A program made the position numbers and the translations under genes. Under the pieces are notes generated by a model. It was not told the DNA's origin. It worked only from the letters and a program-made list of their open reading frames with translations, and made no database searches. From assembly GCA_025890175.1 (NCBI GenBank), contig JANPYM010000008.1:1107337-1171336 (forward strand): a stretch of 64,000 nucleotides of DNA. Direction: 5' to 3'. Positions 1-11,297 of this stretch are shown here, piece by piece. The first letter of the stretch is position 1, and each line of letters opens with the position of its first letter. The stretch is from Ciborinia camelliae. Taxonomy: Eukaryota; Ascomycota; Leotiomycetes; Helotiales; Sclerotiniaceae.

Positions 1-1473
1 GAGGAGGAGCTGAAGAGGGAGGAGAGTATTGGGAATGAGAGGTTGAGGGGATTGGCGATGGAGATTCTGAGTGAGTTGTATAGGACTATTACGGATTTTC
101 AGAAGTTGAGGGAGAGGTATGGGGTTGTGGAGGAGAACGGAGAAAGTAATGAAGTTGAGGAGAGGCATATTGTGGAGAGGGAAAAAGAGAAAGGAGGGTT
201 TGGAATGGGGAAGCTGAGTCTGAGGAATGAGTTGTCGAAGAGAGTCAAGTGGGTAATAGGAGATAAGGAGAAGTTTACGGTGCTATTGCAAGATTTGAAG
301 GATTACAATGATGGATTAGAACAATTGTTTCCACCGGCACGATTAGCGATGCTGCATAGAACGTGGACGAATCAACTCCTACAAGGCGCGCATCGAGATT
401 TAGGAAAGCTGCATATGTTGGAAACGGCGAGTAGCGGGGTATATCCAAGATTGAACATCTCAGCTAATCTCAAACAATTAAGGATTAACTTGGATGAAAA
501 GGAAACGAAGAATTTCAAACCAACTTATACATTAAAGATTCAACGCCATGCATTGGTAGTCAAGAATTCGGATATGGGAAGAACACATGGGCAGTACAAA
601 AATCCTTCGTTAGCCGAACCACAGGAAATCATAGTGGAATGGGTCGATTATGACAAAGAAGACCTTGACGCTCGAGTAAATCATCTCCGTCGAATAGATG
701 ACCTTGCACGCATGATTCACAGCGCTTCAGATCGACACCCAGACCTCCATACAATCGATTGTCTCGGTTACACCGACGATGGCACCTCCTCCCGCTATGG
801 ACTTATCTACCGCAGCCCCACTCTCTCCCCTTCCTCCTCAACACTCAATGAACTCATCGCCAGCAACGATTTCCGCACCCCCGACCTTGGCGATCGCTTT
901 AAACTCGCCCATACCCTATCTGTTGCCCTCTGGTCCCTCCATTCTCTAGATTGGCTGCACAAAAATCTGTGTAGTTCCAATATCCTCTTTTTCCCCAGCG
1001 CATACGCGAAAATTATGGGGATTTCAAAAGAAAGAGAAAATATACCGGACATAAGTACACCGTATCTTCTCGGTTTCGACGCCTCGCGTCCAGATCATAT
1101 GGGCGAGATGTCCATCGCATCCCGCAATCCCGCAGCAGCTGATCTCCATCGTCATCCGTCGTCCCTGCACTCCTCTTCTTGTCCGCGCAAGCCGTATTGT
1201 AAAGCCTTTGATATTTATTCTCTGGGATTAATACTCTTGGAAATAGGTCTGTGGAAAACATTACAGATGTACCACAAGCCGCATTATTCAGCAGAGAGAT
1301 TTAGGGATAAGATTGTAGTGCAGAGTTTGGTGCCGGGGCTGGGAAGTAAAGTTGGAAGGAGGTATAGGGAAGTGGTGGAGAGGTGTTTGGGGGTAAGGGA
1401 GGGTTTGAATGAGGTAGAGGCCGGGGTGCTGATGGAGTTTGTGGTGGGGAGGTTGGAGGATCTGAGGGTTTGA
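1..1473 (+). CDS. HeLo-domain protein with C-terminal pseudokinase (5' partial)
   Basis: The frame is open from base 1, so the start lies upstream of the window; 490 codons are visible, ending at TGA 1471-1473. The N-terminal part holds a stretch (KWVIGDKEKF..LLQDLKDYNDGLEQL) typical of fungal HeLo/prion-inhibition domains. HeLo domains are helical, membrane-targeting domains of heterokaryon-incompatibility proteins such as HET-S. The C-terminal half looks kinase-derived: it has LHKNLCSSNILFF where a catalytic loop would read HRDLKxxN, and GFD in place of DFG. The catalytic Asp is therefore missing and phosphotransfer is unlikely. The ending (SLGLILLEIGLWKTL..VERCLGV) is common in this fungal family. 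Role inferred: allorecognition, cell-death signalling or scaffolding. The gene is convergent with the Zn2Cys6 gene. No intron is needed in the visible part. Confidence 0.82.
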   Translation, partial: EEELKREESIGNERLRGLAMEILSELYRTITDFQKLRERYGVVEENGESNEVEERHIVEREKEKGGFGMGKLSLRNELSKRVKWVIGDKEKFTVLLQDLKDYNDGLEQLFPPARLAMLHRTWTNQLLQGAHRDLGKLHMLETASSGVYPRLNISANLKQLRINLDEKETKNFKPTYTLKIQRHALVVKNSDMGRTHGQYKNPSLAEPQEIIVEWVDYDKEDLDARVNHLRRIDDLARMIHSASDRHPDLHTIDCLGYTDDGTSSRYGLIYRSPTLSPSSSTLNELIASNDFRTPDLGDRFKLAHTLSVALWSLHSLDWLHKNLCSSNILFFPSAYAKIMGISKERENIPDISTPYLLGFDASRPDHMGEMSIASRNPAAADLHRHPSSLHSSSCPRKPYCKAFDIYSLGLILLEIGLWKTLQMYHKPHYSAERFRDKIVVQSLVPGLGSKVGRRYREVVERCLGVREGLNEVEAGVLMEFVVGRLEDLRV

Positions 1474-2114
1474 ATGAGAGGGAGGAGGGGGAAGTATATA
1501 TGAATGTGCATTTATATGGTTAAATTGCCTGGTTAGTAGACTATACTATGATGATATACACGAATTTACGAATTTATGCATCTTGAATAATTCTCCAGCT
1601 GTAGATTGGACCATTAGACAATTTCGATGATTGAGCAGAAGCGAAATAGTCATACCAAGTCGGTCACAAGATGAAGCTCACCAACAAAAGTACGAGCTGG
1701 GAATTCAACAACTCAACAACCGGTGTTAGATGATTTGAACCTTTGAAATACTTCAATGAATGGATTTAACACCACTTTGATGATTCGCAGTACCTCAAAT
1801 CAGTCTTATGGCTGTTTCACTCGAGATGAAACGTAGGATAGATGTGTAGAATACCAAACAGGTGGCAATTAATGCTCACGAAGGCTTGCGATTCATAGCC
1901 GAAGCAAGCTATTAACATTCTTAATCGTCCCAAGTCATTCATTCGCAATCCCAAAAAACAGCAACTCAATTTTCATACGATATTTGAACATTCACATAGA
2001 AAGTTTTGCGAGAGAATTACAACATTGACTCAATATAAGATCCAATCAGCTCGTAATTATAAAATTGTCTCGTTTTGAGCAGTAATCTGCAAAGAGATCC
2101 GAATAGTTTTTTGC
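1474..2114. other. Convergent intergenic spacer
   Basis: This spacer separates the 3' ends of the HeLo gene and the Zn2Cys6 gene. I see only AT-rich sequence typical of 3' UTRs, with no gene, RNA or repeat structure. Confidence 0.6.
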
Positions 2115-3524
2115 TCATGCAATAACTAGGCCGTCTACAGCCATCTTGGCCATCTTGAGAATCTCCATACAACCCCTCGTTTTATTCCCATAGCATTGTT
2201 TGGCCTGCAAATCTGCAACCTTCAAGTATGGAAAGTGGTTATGCTCCGTCGAAAGCACGCCCGCTTCAACTTGTGCATCCAATATGTCGTGACGAGCGTT
2301 CTGTCGTCCTTCCATCTCGGAAATGAGGTCTCTCAACCCTTTGTACTTGAATCCAGGTTGGTCGTGTCCATAAATGTCAGCTCGCAACAAGGCCCTAACG
2401 GTGGTTCGCCACTCCGCTGGCTGCATTTCTCTGTCTACCATAGGTGGTTTCTTTCCGATACAGTCTACCGCTTGATCAAGTGTTTTCTGATGCTCGCATG
2501 ATCCGCCGTAATCAAGAGATTTAAAGATTTTGGTCTGGCCTTTGACAATTGCTTCGGCGGTTGCTTCATCAACCATCTTCAATAAGCGGCCATACCCATT
2601 CGCTATAATAGGTAGTATAGTTCCAATAAGCATCATATTTTGGAAGGCATCAATAGGAGGTGTAGGTGACGTCAAAACTACCGAACCACACAATGGGCAC
2701 CAAATGGCTTTTGATGCCACAATAGTGGCGTCGCGAACGACCTTCAAAGCTTCATCAATTTCACTTGGGAATTGTTGCAATGCTGAAAGTGACATATACA
2801 TTGATGACAAACAGCTGCACTTCTCGCCTGGTATTGGAAAGAGCCCGTCACTGCCACTAGATGAGGAAGATGAAGGGTTTGGTCCTGTTGATAGTTCAAG
2901 TTCTTGGCTGGCCAAAGGATTGTTTTCACTCCGTTTATTCATATCCATGTTACTAACATCGATAGGTGCACCACCTAGCATATCAAGGTCTTCAAAATGC
3001 CATATATCCTGGGTGTCATTTGCATTTGAGGTCCAGAGGGAATTTGGGGTGTTCGGAGAGAAAGTTTGTTGGAATTGCTGAGCAGGTTCAAATCCAGTGA
3101 AATTGGAATCCGTGAAATATGGTTCAGCAAAGTCGGCATCATCAAAATTGTTAAAATTGTCGCCAAAGAAAGGGGGTAATGTGCGATCATCAGGAAAAGA
3201 TTGTAGGTTGTTTTGTGCATTGGCTGGTTCATCTCTAGTAGTTTCGATAAATTGCCTCTTTCTCGGCCTCCCCATTGGTTTCTGTTCAGAGAAATGGCAT
3301 ACAATATTTTCCCTCGCACATCTTTCACATCCACTTGGGTCCTTTGAGCATGCAAGTTTTCTTGTTCCTACATTGATCTGATCAGTTGGTTGCATAACTA
3401 GTGGTTGACTTTTTCTACCTAGGTAGGTAGCCAGCCTGGGATACTTACTGCACTCATCACAAGCCCGATGTTTTGCCGTAGAATCCTTTTGTTTATCTGA
3501 TGAATCCATCACTGTCGTGATCAT
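2115..3524 (-). CDS. Zn2Cys6 transcription factor, AflR-like
   Basis: Two exons: 3524-3449 and 3367-2115. The 81-bp intron 3368-3448 (gtaag..tag) keeps frame if retained. Splicing joins CDEC to RTRKLAC and creates the full Zn2Cys6 motif CxxC-x6-C-x6-C-xx-C-x6-C, followed by the basic stretch PMGRPRKRQ; without splicing the cluster is broken. The product is 442 aa, or 437 aa from the second ATG at 3509. The middle is Asn/Asp/Ser-rich and disordered-looking. The C-terminal half (CSCLSSMYMSLSALQQF.., paired CPLCG, MMLIGTILP) resembles the AflR-type regulatory domain of secondary-metabolism regulators. It should act in the nucleus on inverted or direct CGG sites. Its target is not shown here: no biosynthetic cluster is adjacent. 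It is divergent from ERB1 across about 270 bp. Confidence 0.85.
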   Translation of the reverse strand: MITTVMDSSDKQKDSTAKHRACDECSKYPRLATYLGRKSQPLVMQPTDQINVGTRKLACSKDPSGCERCARENIVCHFSEQKPMGRPRKRQFIETTRDEPANAQNNLQSFPDDRTLPPFFGDNFNNFDDADFAEPYFTDSNFTGFEPAQQFQQTFSPNTPNSLWTSNANDTQDIWHFEDLDMLGGAPIDVSNMDMNKRSENNPLASQELELSTGPNPSSSSSSGSDGLFPIPGEKCSCLSSMYMSLSALQQFPSEIDEALKVVRDATIVASKAIWCPLCGSVVLTSPTPPIDAFQNMMLIGTILPIIANGYGRLLKMVDEATAEAIVKGQTKIFKSLDYGGSCEHQKTLDQAVDCIGKKPPMVDREMQPAEWRTTVRALLRADIYGHDQPGFKYKGLRDLISEMEGRQNARHDILDAQVEAGVLSTEHNHFPYLKVADLQAKQCYGNKTRGCMEILKMAKMAVDGLVIA

Positions 3525-3794
3525 AGTAGATAAAAGTATATAACTGTGAATTGGGATAATCGATGAGACAAATGGTATGATGATAGTATGTGAAAAGATG
3601 TCAAGGTAGGTATCTAGTAGTTGGTTCTTACTGTACTGTATAATAAGACCTCCAGCTTGAGAGGCTGCTGGCCAGGCTCCAGATGAGAAAGTACGCTAAG
3701 ATAACGATCCTCGATAAGCTCTTCGATCAATTTTTCCAGGAAAAAAATCTTGTGAAGGTTCAAGGTTGTCAATAATTCACAAATAGTTGCAAGA

Positions 3795-6141
3795 ATGGCA
3801 CCGCCAACAAATCAACGAAAGCGCAAAGCAGTTACTCGAGATGTACCTGAGATATCTGATGCTGAGTCTGAAGCAGAATTCGGCGATGGAATTTTAGAAG
3901 GGATCTTGTCGCAAAGTGAAGATGAATCCGACGACAGCGCGGCAGAGGAGGATAGTGAAGACGAAGAAGACTTGGATGAGGACGAACTCGAGGCATTGGA
4001 TAGTGACGAGGTACCCTCAGAGAATGGCGAAGACGAAGAATCCGAGTCAAGAACTGCCCTCAACAAGATCAATGTTGCCGAAGACGATGACAAGCCTAAC
4101 TATACTGTGGTAAAGGACGCCAATGGAGGAGAACGTTATGTTTACGAGGAAATAGACCCCGTTTACGACTCGGATGATTCAGATGCACAAGAACCAACTA
4201 ATACTATTGGAAATATCCCATTGTCTTTCTACGATTCTTATCCCCACATTGGATATGATATCAATGGAAAGAAAATTATGCGACCTGCGAAAGGGGAAGC
4301 ACTGGATGCATTATTGGATAGTATCGACATACCGAAGGGATGGACAGGTCTTACGGATCCTTCTACGGGCAAGCCTCTGAACTTAACTCAAGAGGAATTG
4401 GAGGTCTTACGCAGAATACAAACAAATGAGGTTCCTGAAGATGGTTACGATCCATATCCTGTAAGCACTTCTTGCGACATTTACATTGTGGCATAGAACT
4501 AATTTAATATAGGATTATGTTCCATATTTTAGTGGTATCGAGGAGATTATGCCTTTGAGCTCAGCTCCTGAGCCCAAACGACGTTTCTTGCCATCCAAGC
4601 ATGAAGCAAAACGAATTATGAAGATAGTCCGCGCCATTCGAGAAGGTAGAATCTTGCCATATAGACCACCTGAAGAGCGCGAAAACGACGAGGAGGAAGA
4701 ACAGCATTATGATATATGGCAGAACGAGGAAGCTCAACCAGATCATATCATGAAAATCCCAGCTCCAAAGCCACCTCCACCCGGTTATGATCTAAGTTAC
4801 AACCCACCTCCTGAATATCTTCCTTCTAAAGCAGAGAGGAAAGAATGGGAAGCTACAGACCCTGAGGATAGAGAAAAGGAGTATTTGCCAACTGCATATG
4901 ATTCTTTACGAAAGGTGCCAGGATATGACAAGTTCATTAATGAGAGGTTTGAACGTTCGCTTGATCTCTACTTGGCACCGCGAGTTCGCAAAAATAGGCT
5001 AAACATTGATCCTGCTTCTTTGCTTCCAAAGTTACCAAAGCCCGAGGAGCTTAAGCCTTTCCCAACCGTTACGCAGACACTTTTCCGCGGTCATGAAGGT
5101 AGAGTGCGAAGTTTGGCCATCGATCCATCTGGAACATGGTTGGCTAGCGGCGGTGATGACGGTACTGTCCGTGTTTGGGAACTCCTGACCGGAAAACAAC
5201 TTTGGAGCGCACAGATAGGAGACGAGGAGGCGGTTAATGTTGTTAGGTGGCGTCCAGCGAAAGACGCTATCATACTTTCGGCTGCTGCTGGAGAGGATAT
5301 ATTCCTTATGGTACCTACCATAATTGATCCTGTTGCTGAAAGCAATAGCCGAGAGCTGTTAGATGCTGGATTTGGATATGCAACAAATGCCACACAAGCA
5401 CTTACAGCAAACGGACAAAAGAAAGAACCAGTGGCAACTTGGGCTCGTCCTAGCTCGCGTCTACAAGATGAAGGCGTACTAATTAAGATCACCGTGAGAT
5501 CCACTGTCAAAGTCATTACCTGGCACCGAAGAGGTGACTTCTTCTCGTCTGTGTCTCCTACCGCTCAAAAATCCGCCGTTGCAATTCACACACTCTCGAA
5601 ACATCTCACACAAATTCCCTTCAGACGTCTTCCCGGTATCGCTCAAACTGCTCAGTTCCATCCCTCTCGTCCCATTTTCTTCGTTGCCACTCAACGCACA
5701 ATCCGCAGCTACGATTTACAAAAACAAGAGTTGGTCAAGATCATTCAACCCGGTGCTCGCTGGATCTCTTCCTTCGATATTCACCCCGGAGGCGACAATC
5801 TCATTGTTGGTTCTTACGATCGTCGTCTCTTGTGGCATGATCTCGACCTTTCTACTCGACCATACAAAACCATGCGTTTCCACAACAAAGCTATCCGAGC
5901 TGTTAAGTACCACAAAGGTGGGCTTCCATTGTTCGCAGATGCTAGTGATGATGGTAGTTTGCAAATCTTCCACGGAAAGGTTGTGAGTGATGCTATGGAG
6001 AATGCTACCATCGTACCTGTGAAGGTTTTGAAAGGACACAAGGTCAAGAGTGCTTTGGGTGTTATGGATGTGGACTGGCATCCAAAGGAGCCTTGGCTTG
6101 TCAGTGCTGGTGCAGATGGTACTTGTAGATTGTGGACTTAA
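3795..6141 (+). CDS. ERB1: Ribosome biogenesis protein ERB1 (BOP1 homologue)
   Basis: Two exons: 3795-4460 and 4513-6141, with a 52-bp intron (gtaagc..tatag) between PYP and DYVPYFSG; 764 aa. The first ~110 residues are strongly acidic. The BOP1NT domain spans about residues 145-400, with [19 protein letters not shown] near its start and the conserved YLAPR..R motif. A WD40 propeller follows from about residue 411 ([20 protein letters not shown]) to the C-terminal [21 protein letters not shown]. Family knowledge: Erb1 joins Nop7/Pes1 and Ytm1/Wdr12 in the nucleolar PeBoW complex, needed for 27S pre-rRNA processing and 60S subunit assembly; it is normally essential and single-copy. Length and both domains match the family. 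The divergent Zn2Cys6 gene shares its promoter region, with no evidence of co-regulation. Confidence 0.96.
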
Positions 6142-7356
6142 TAAGGCAGTGTTCAAAACCGGAGTACGAAGGTGTTTATAGGGTCGTCATGAGGTTGTCT
6201 ATTAGATATCAATGGTAGAAAAGCATGAAGAATTTGATAATTTTACAACTGATCCCATTTTGCCGTCTCGTTTTCTGCTCTTGAATTTTGGGATTCTGAA
6301 AACCAACTACATAGGAAGTCAGATCCAATATATGATCGGCAGCATTGCCATCATGATGCATTTGCTTTTAGGCAGCTGCTTACCCGCTTCCTACGGTCGC
6401 AAATTTATGCCAACTTTCTTGCGAACTACGCATCATCCATTATATACACGAATATGCGTACGTCTTGTAATAAATATTTGAGATCATACGAACCCCCAAG
6501 CAACCATACCTACAAAAAGAGCCTCTCATTCCAAATTACGCGGACGGCGGTATCTCCCGACAATCGTTCTGAGTCATTCACTTGGGCGGGTGGGTGTCGC
6601 CGATTTCCCAAATTTATATGATATACATTAATTTTGATGCTTGGGATAGCTCTCAGGCAGTCGGAACAAAGCCGCTCTTTAAGCCGTTGCTGTGCGACTT
6701 GAGGCTGCAGTCGGCTAGTGCCTTGATCATCCATCGAGGTTATGTAGAGTGGTTTTCGGTGAAAGGCCATGTGCTTCGTGAAGCATTCGGGCAGTGTTGG
6801 GTATGATTTGCAGAGATGGGCGACGGGGAGTGCATGTGACCGGGAGGTTTGCCTAGGAGGAATATCGATAGGTTTTTGCGCCGCGTTTAGTATTGGCGAT
6901 GCCGGAATCAAGAGATGTATGTATCTGGCATAATACTTTGGATGATCATGAGCAATTGCGATCACGAGAGAAGAATCGAAGGATATTTGATAGGGAGGGA
7001 CAGGGCAAATTGTTCAATCAAAATTAGTTTTGGGCATCATAGCATGTAGGCAACTTGATTTTTTTTTTCTTTTGAAATTCAACCTCTTCTTCACGTAAGA
7101 CTGATTTTACTTTTATGATTGGTGTGCCCCTGGCTAGAGAGATTGACGAATATGACAACTCACGTTATCCGAGGAGCGCATATGAAATCAACTGGCGACA
7201 TTAAAATTTCTTACAATTCAGAAGAAAAACATTATCCAGCGCAAGATATGTGAACGGCTTTGTACTAATCACTATGAATTAGCAAAGTGAGGCAGGCAGC
7301 ACCGCCTCAAATGATTGGTATCGAGCATAGCCTCGTATATCATGACTTCCAAGTTC
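6142..7356. other. Intergenic region downstream of ERB1
   Basis: Short open frames occur on both strands, but none has a convincing ATG, coding bias or recognisable domain. There is a poly-T tract near 7060. Otherwise I see nothing. Confidence 0.5.
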
Positions 7357-7638
7357 CAGGGTTTCCAATAGTCCGCACTGCAATCAGACAATGGGACGTT
7401 CTGATTCTATAAATCGATTTCGCATATTGAATTCATTTAGTATATTGAATTCGTTTGGTATATTGAATTCGTTTGGTATATTGAATTCGTTTGGTATATT
7501 GAACTCGTTTGATATATTGGATTCATTTGAAATATTCATATCATTGAAGTTAATAATATATATATTCCCTAAAAATTTATGGTATTTCAAAGATTTAAAG
7601 CTTTTTAGACTACACTCCGGACTATTATTAGACACCCT
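7357..7638. mobile_element. MITE-like element, TIR family A, copy 1 (expanded)
   Basis: The left end begins cagggtttccaatagtccgc; the right end reads ccggactattattagacaccctc, its approximate inverted complement. The same termini recur at 36935-37092 and 61740-61888, which defines a small non-coding TIR family. This copy is about 282 bp, longer than the others (~150-160 bp), because of an internal 18-bp minisatellite. No transposase is encoded. The target duplication is unclear. Confidence 0.68.
7425..7535. repeat. 18-bp minisatellite inside the MITE
   Basis: About six imperfect tandem copies of ttgaattcgtttggtata lie inside the TIR element. On the minus strand they read as repeated FNIPNE, producing a spurious 83-codon open frame. 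Confidence 0.8.
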
Positions 7639-8240
7639 CCTTCCAACCCCGCCAGTTTGTCTCCTTTATCGGATGCTTTGCTCCTCCAGTTCGATCACGT
7701 TTTGTAACCCTGCGCAAAGTAGGGCGTCGAAAAGCTGTCCAGCCAGCTGTAGCTGTGCGTTTCCGATAATGCACATACCTGTCGAATCTGAAGGGCTCCG
7801 AAATTCGGGTACATCCAGATGACCACAAAATCTGAAGGGCCAGCACGCAGCAAGAAGCTAAGCCGCCCTTCTAACAATTCCATCATTCCGAATCATAGAG
7901 TGAAAGAAATTAGAATAGTCTAAGCAGAGATATAAGAAGCTGGTTTTTTCCCCTCATTTTTAATACATTTATCATTAACGAAGTTGTCTTGCTTTCGAGC
8001 TTTGTGTTATATACCTATTCGCTTCAAGCCAAGAATATATATATCGTCATCTCAGCCTTACTCTCTTCCAGTCCCTGAGCTCCTTGCATTCCCCGCATTC
8101 CCAGGATACTACCTTAGCAATCACCCAATTTGTCTTCGTTGGTAATCACGCTCATCATTTGCCCACACTTCGCTAAGTCACCCAAGCCATATCAGACGCC
8201 TCATATCTATCATCCCGACAGGTCCCTTTGGCCTTTCAAG
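7639..8240. promoter_or_regulatory. Promoter and 5' leader of the small Cys-containing gene
   Basis: The last ~190 bp before the ATG at 8241 is pyrimidine-rich (tactctcttccagtccctg and similar), typical of fungal promoters and 5' UTRs. A tatatatat element lies near 8034-8042. No specific operator was recognised. Confidence 0.35.
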
Positions 8241-8957
8241 ATGGCTTCTCCTGATTATAACGATAAGCCAGAAGATGCTCGTCGGTATGACTTAAGTGAT
8301 TGGATCATTATTTGTCAATTCTGTCTTAAACCTATTTCGGCAACGAGACCTCCTGTCTACAATGAAGTCAATTGCGGCTGCTCAGAGCTTGGAACCCGTG
8401 GTGCTGTAACAGCTTCGGTCACTCAGCCTGATACTCAAGAATTGGAACCAAACTTTACTGTCTATAAACAACCTACCTATACATATACTCAAGATTCTAT
8501 CCCGGAATATGTTTCTTCACATATCCAAACTTCATCTCTATACGAAGAACTCTCTGTTCATGAAGCCAACAACAACTTCCAAAATCTCAACATCAACTGG
8601 AACAATGAGTACCACAAGAATGATACCACAGCCACTCAAAACTACTCCATTCAAAGCTACTCATGGTCTCTTCGTGCCTGGTTGAAAGAAAACGAGTCTT
8701 CTTATACTCTTTCATCTACCCCTCGAAATTCGCCTAGCGTTGACAAATCATCATCCATGAAAGCTAAAAATGGAAGTAAGCGAGGAAACTCCAGTGTCCA
8801 CAGCTCTGGAAGTGGCGTGGAACCTGGATTGACGGGATGGGGTCCTGATCCATTCACCGAAACGGGGGCGTGGGCTAGTGAAAAGTACCAAGAGGCAAAT
8901 CAGCACCCATTGGCCATGAGCGGCATTAGCGATTGCGCTGGGAAGTGTCACTATTAG
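8241..8957 (+). CDS. Hypothetical protein, Ser/Asn-rich with N-terminal CxxC..CxC
   Basis: 238 aa from ATG 8241; the open frame extends upstream only through non-ATG codons. I do not recognise a family. Visible features: C25-x2-C28 and C45-x-C47 near the N terminus (WIIICQFCLKP .. NCGCSELG), which could bind a metal; a polar middle rich in Tyr, Thr, Asn and Ser; a Ser-rich segment near residues 155-195; and a C terminus with GISDCAGKCHY. There is no signal peptide or membrane segment. The pyrimidine-rich leader and codon choice (AAC, TCT, CTC) support a real gene, probably lineage-restricted. Function unknown. Confidence 0.6.
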   Translation: MASPDYNDKPEDARRYDLSDWIIICQFCLKPISATRPPVYNEVNCGCSELGTRGAVTASVTQPDTQELEPNFTVYKQPTYTYTQDSIPEYVSSHIQTSSLYEELSVHEANNNFQNLNINWNNEYHKNDTTATQNYSIQSYSWSLRAWLKENESSYTLSSTPRNSPSVDKSSSMKAKNGSKRGNSSVHSSGSGVEPGLTGWGPDPFTETGAWASEKYQEANQHPLAMSGISDCAGKCHY

Positions 8958-10202
8958 TTGCTGGTAGTTGGTTTTGTGTTGGTAGAATATTGTTACTCTA
9001 GGGAGGTTTGATCTTGGGGGGGTGGTGTTGGGGCAGGTTATTGGATGTCTTGGTTTCTTTATTGCTTGACTTCTGGGTTTGAGTTTCTGGTGTTATGATG
9101 TGAGGGCTTGGAATGAGGAATAAATTGGTATATAGACAGAGATTTGGCAACAACCTTTTGCTATGGGTCTGTGGGAATTAGGTGCTAGAAAGAGTCAGCA
9201 GGGGCTACCTGTTTAAACCCATTGATTTACCCTTTCGGTTGGTTGAGATAAATTGTTGATCATAGAAATAGCTTCAAATATCAAATATTCACTGGTTCCT
9301 TTAGGTCTTTTGGCTTTTAATTTATATGATTGGGCAGGGGTGAAGGAGAAAGGAGGAGGCCTTTCTTTCATTTCCAAAAAGTCACCACTTCAGCATCATC
9401 ATTTGCATTTCAGGCTCCCCTAAATCAAGCGAATTTCAAGTACCATCCCTTCGGAAAATATACACTGACATTTATCGGACCAATTTGTCACACCAACAAC
9501 TTAGATCTTTATGCTCCACATTTGATCCGTAGATATCACATGAGAGGAAATCAATGTCTCCTTCAAACCCACTTAAGAACAATTGGAAAATTCTAGCTGA
9601 ATTGAAGAAAGGAATACAGGTCAAACAAAAGATGAAATATTTAAAGGTTGATGGTGCTCATTAGCTATACTACAAGACCTGAGTCTGGGGTATTCAAGAT
9701 TTACAAGAAAAGACCCAGTGAATTCTGCAAACAACACCAAAGAGGGGATTGACCATCTAGCGAGCTTTATTCACTTCAACTTTATTCACACATAGGAAGA
9801 TTTTCGCGATTCAGTCAAATGTGATCTTTAGCTCTTAAATTCCAATTACAGTTACCTTCCAAGAATTCAATGGCAATAGATGAAAATACTGTATTCAATC
9901 GAAATTGATCAATATTCAATCACTGAAGATTATTCATCAACTAAAAAGTTATTCACCGAAAGACACTGGCCATTCTGATCACTTATGGTACTGTCTTACT
10001 GTCTTTCCGATTGGATCTCTCTTTCAGGAATCACCCACAAGAGACCAAAGCACAGCATTCCATCACTTTATCACTGTTATATACAAGAGTTCTAGCAGTT
10101 CTGTATCAGTGGTACAACCCCTTCAAATATACTCAGCTAAACCATATCACAATTCACCTTACTACACCCATATCTCGATCTTGCGCAATTTTTAACACCA
10201 AA
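8958..10202. other. Intergenic region upstream of the oxygenase pseudogene
   Basis: I see no supported gene; open frames here lack coding character. The region presumably contains the 3' UTR of the upstream gene and the promoter of the downstream oxygenase locus. No repeat was recognised. Confidence 0.5.
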
Positions 10203-11297
10203 ATGCCTCCACAAAATTACTTCAAGCAGTGGCCCGAGTTTCCTTCCAATGTGCCAATCGCCAATATTCCCAGGATCTCCTTTGAAGGTTTGCAGAACAA
10301 TGATGCCAACGAATCGGCGAAGTTGTTTGATGCATGCAAGAATCATGGCCACTTCCTCCTCGACTTAAGAGGTTCTAATAACGGAGAGACCTTATCTAAA
10401 GAGGCAGGACTCATGATGGATATTGGTAGAGAGACGCTCAATCTTGACCGAAATACTCTGAACAAGTTTATGTTTAAGCCGCCAAAGAGAATGGCTGGGT
10501 AAGTAGCTCTCTATATTATCACTTGAAGTGCAAAGGGCTAATGGACAATGAGATACAAGCCCTCCCGTACTCTCCAAACCGCTGATGGACGCATAGATTC
10601 TGTCGAGTTCTTTGCTATGTCCCAAGACGATGCTGTTGGAAATAAACCACATCTTCGTAATCCAGAGCCAGTCGAGAATAACCGTAACAATATCAAGACT
10701 TTCTTCCAACACGCCCATGGAGCGCTCGACCTAATTCACACTCATTTAGACAAAAGTCTCGGTTTAGCGCCAGGAACTCTCGCGGCTTTGTGTCCAATCA
10801 ACAAATCCTCTGACACAAGCATTCGAATGATGTGTACTCGCCCAAAATCAGACAAGGAGGAGTTCGTTACTCTCAACAGACATACAGATATAGGCTCGAT
10901 TACAATGTTGTTCACTGCTTGTGGCGGTTTGCAAGTTTTGGAGGCAGGAATGGAGGATATTGAAGCCAATTGGGGATATGTTAAGCCGGAGCCTGGTTGC
11001 GTCATCATTTTCATAGGAGATACCATGGTAGAATGGACTGCGGGAGTGTTGCGTGCCTCTTGGCACCGTGTGGTCACTGCACCAGGAAAGTAGGCCATGG
11101 CAACTAGGTTAAGCCTAGGCTATTTTCTCAGACCATCTCATACAATGAGAATGTCCAGATTGATTAGCGGCAATGGCGCTATTCCCCCGCTCGCTCCGGG
11201 CGAGGTTGGAGAGGAGCGCGGAGTTACGGAATGGGCTCAGTTGAAAGCCGGCCGGGATGTAGAGGCGGCGATCAAGGGAGCGGGTGAACAGAAGTAG
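10203..11297 (+). pseudogene. 2-oxoglutarate/Fe(II) oxygenase (isopenicillin N synthase-like), premature stop
   Basis: Exon 1 is 10203-10498. A ~54-bp intron (gtaagt..gag) follows, and exon 2 starts about 10553. The joined frame reads RMAG-YKPSRTLQT, matching the GYK.. segment of the family. The iron ligands are visible: H209-x-D211 (RHTDIGS) and distal H270 (SWHRVVTAPG). At codon 279 the frame hits TAG (11091-11093) where homologues usually have Gln (CAG). The same frame then continues open for 68 codons to 11297 with typical family C-terminal sequence, including R284-x-S286 (the 2-oxoglutarate-binding RxS motif) and SLGYFLRP. Read through, the product would be 346 aa, the usual family size. 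Truncation removes the cosubstrate site and the C-terminal helices, so the allele is probably dead. No splice pair of plausible size removes the stop. Confidence 0.8.

Noticed and set aside
6510..6965. 151-codon minus-strand frame
   Set aside because: It opens with GTG, has no internal conserved motif or codon bias, and lies in ERB1 downstream sequence.
11090..11110. Tiny intron removing the TAG in the oxygenase gene
   Set aside because: The only GT..AG pair around the stop is about 20 bp, and larger ones would delete the conserved VVTAPG and RxS segments.
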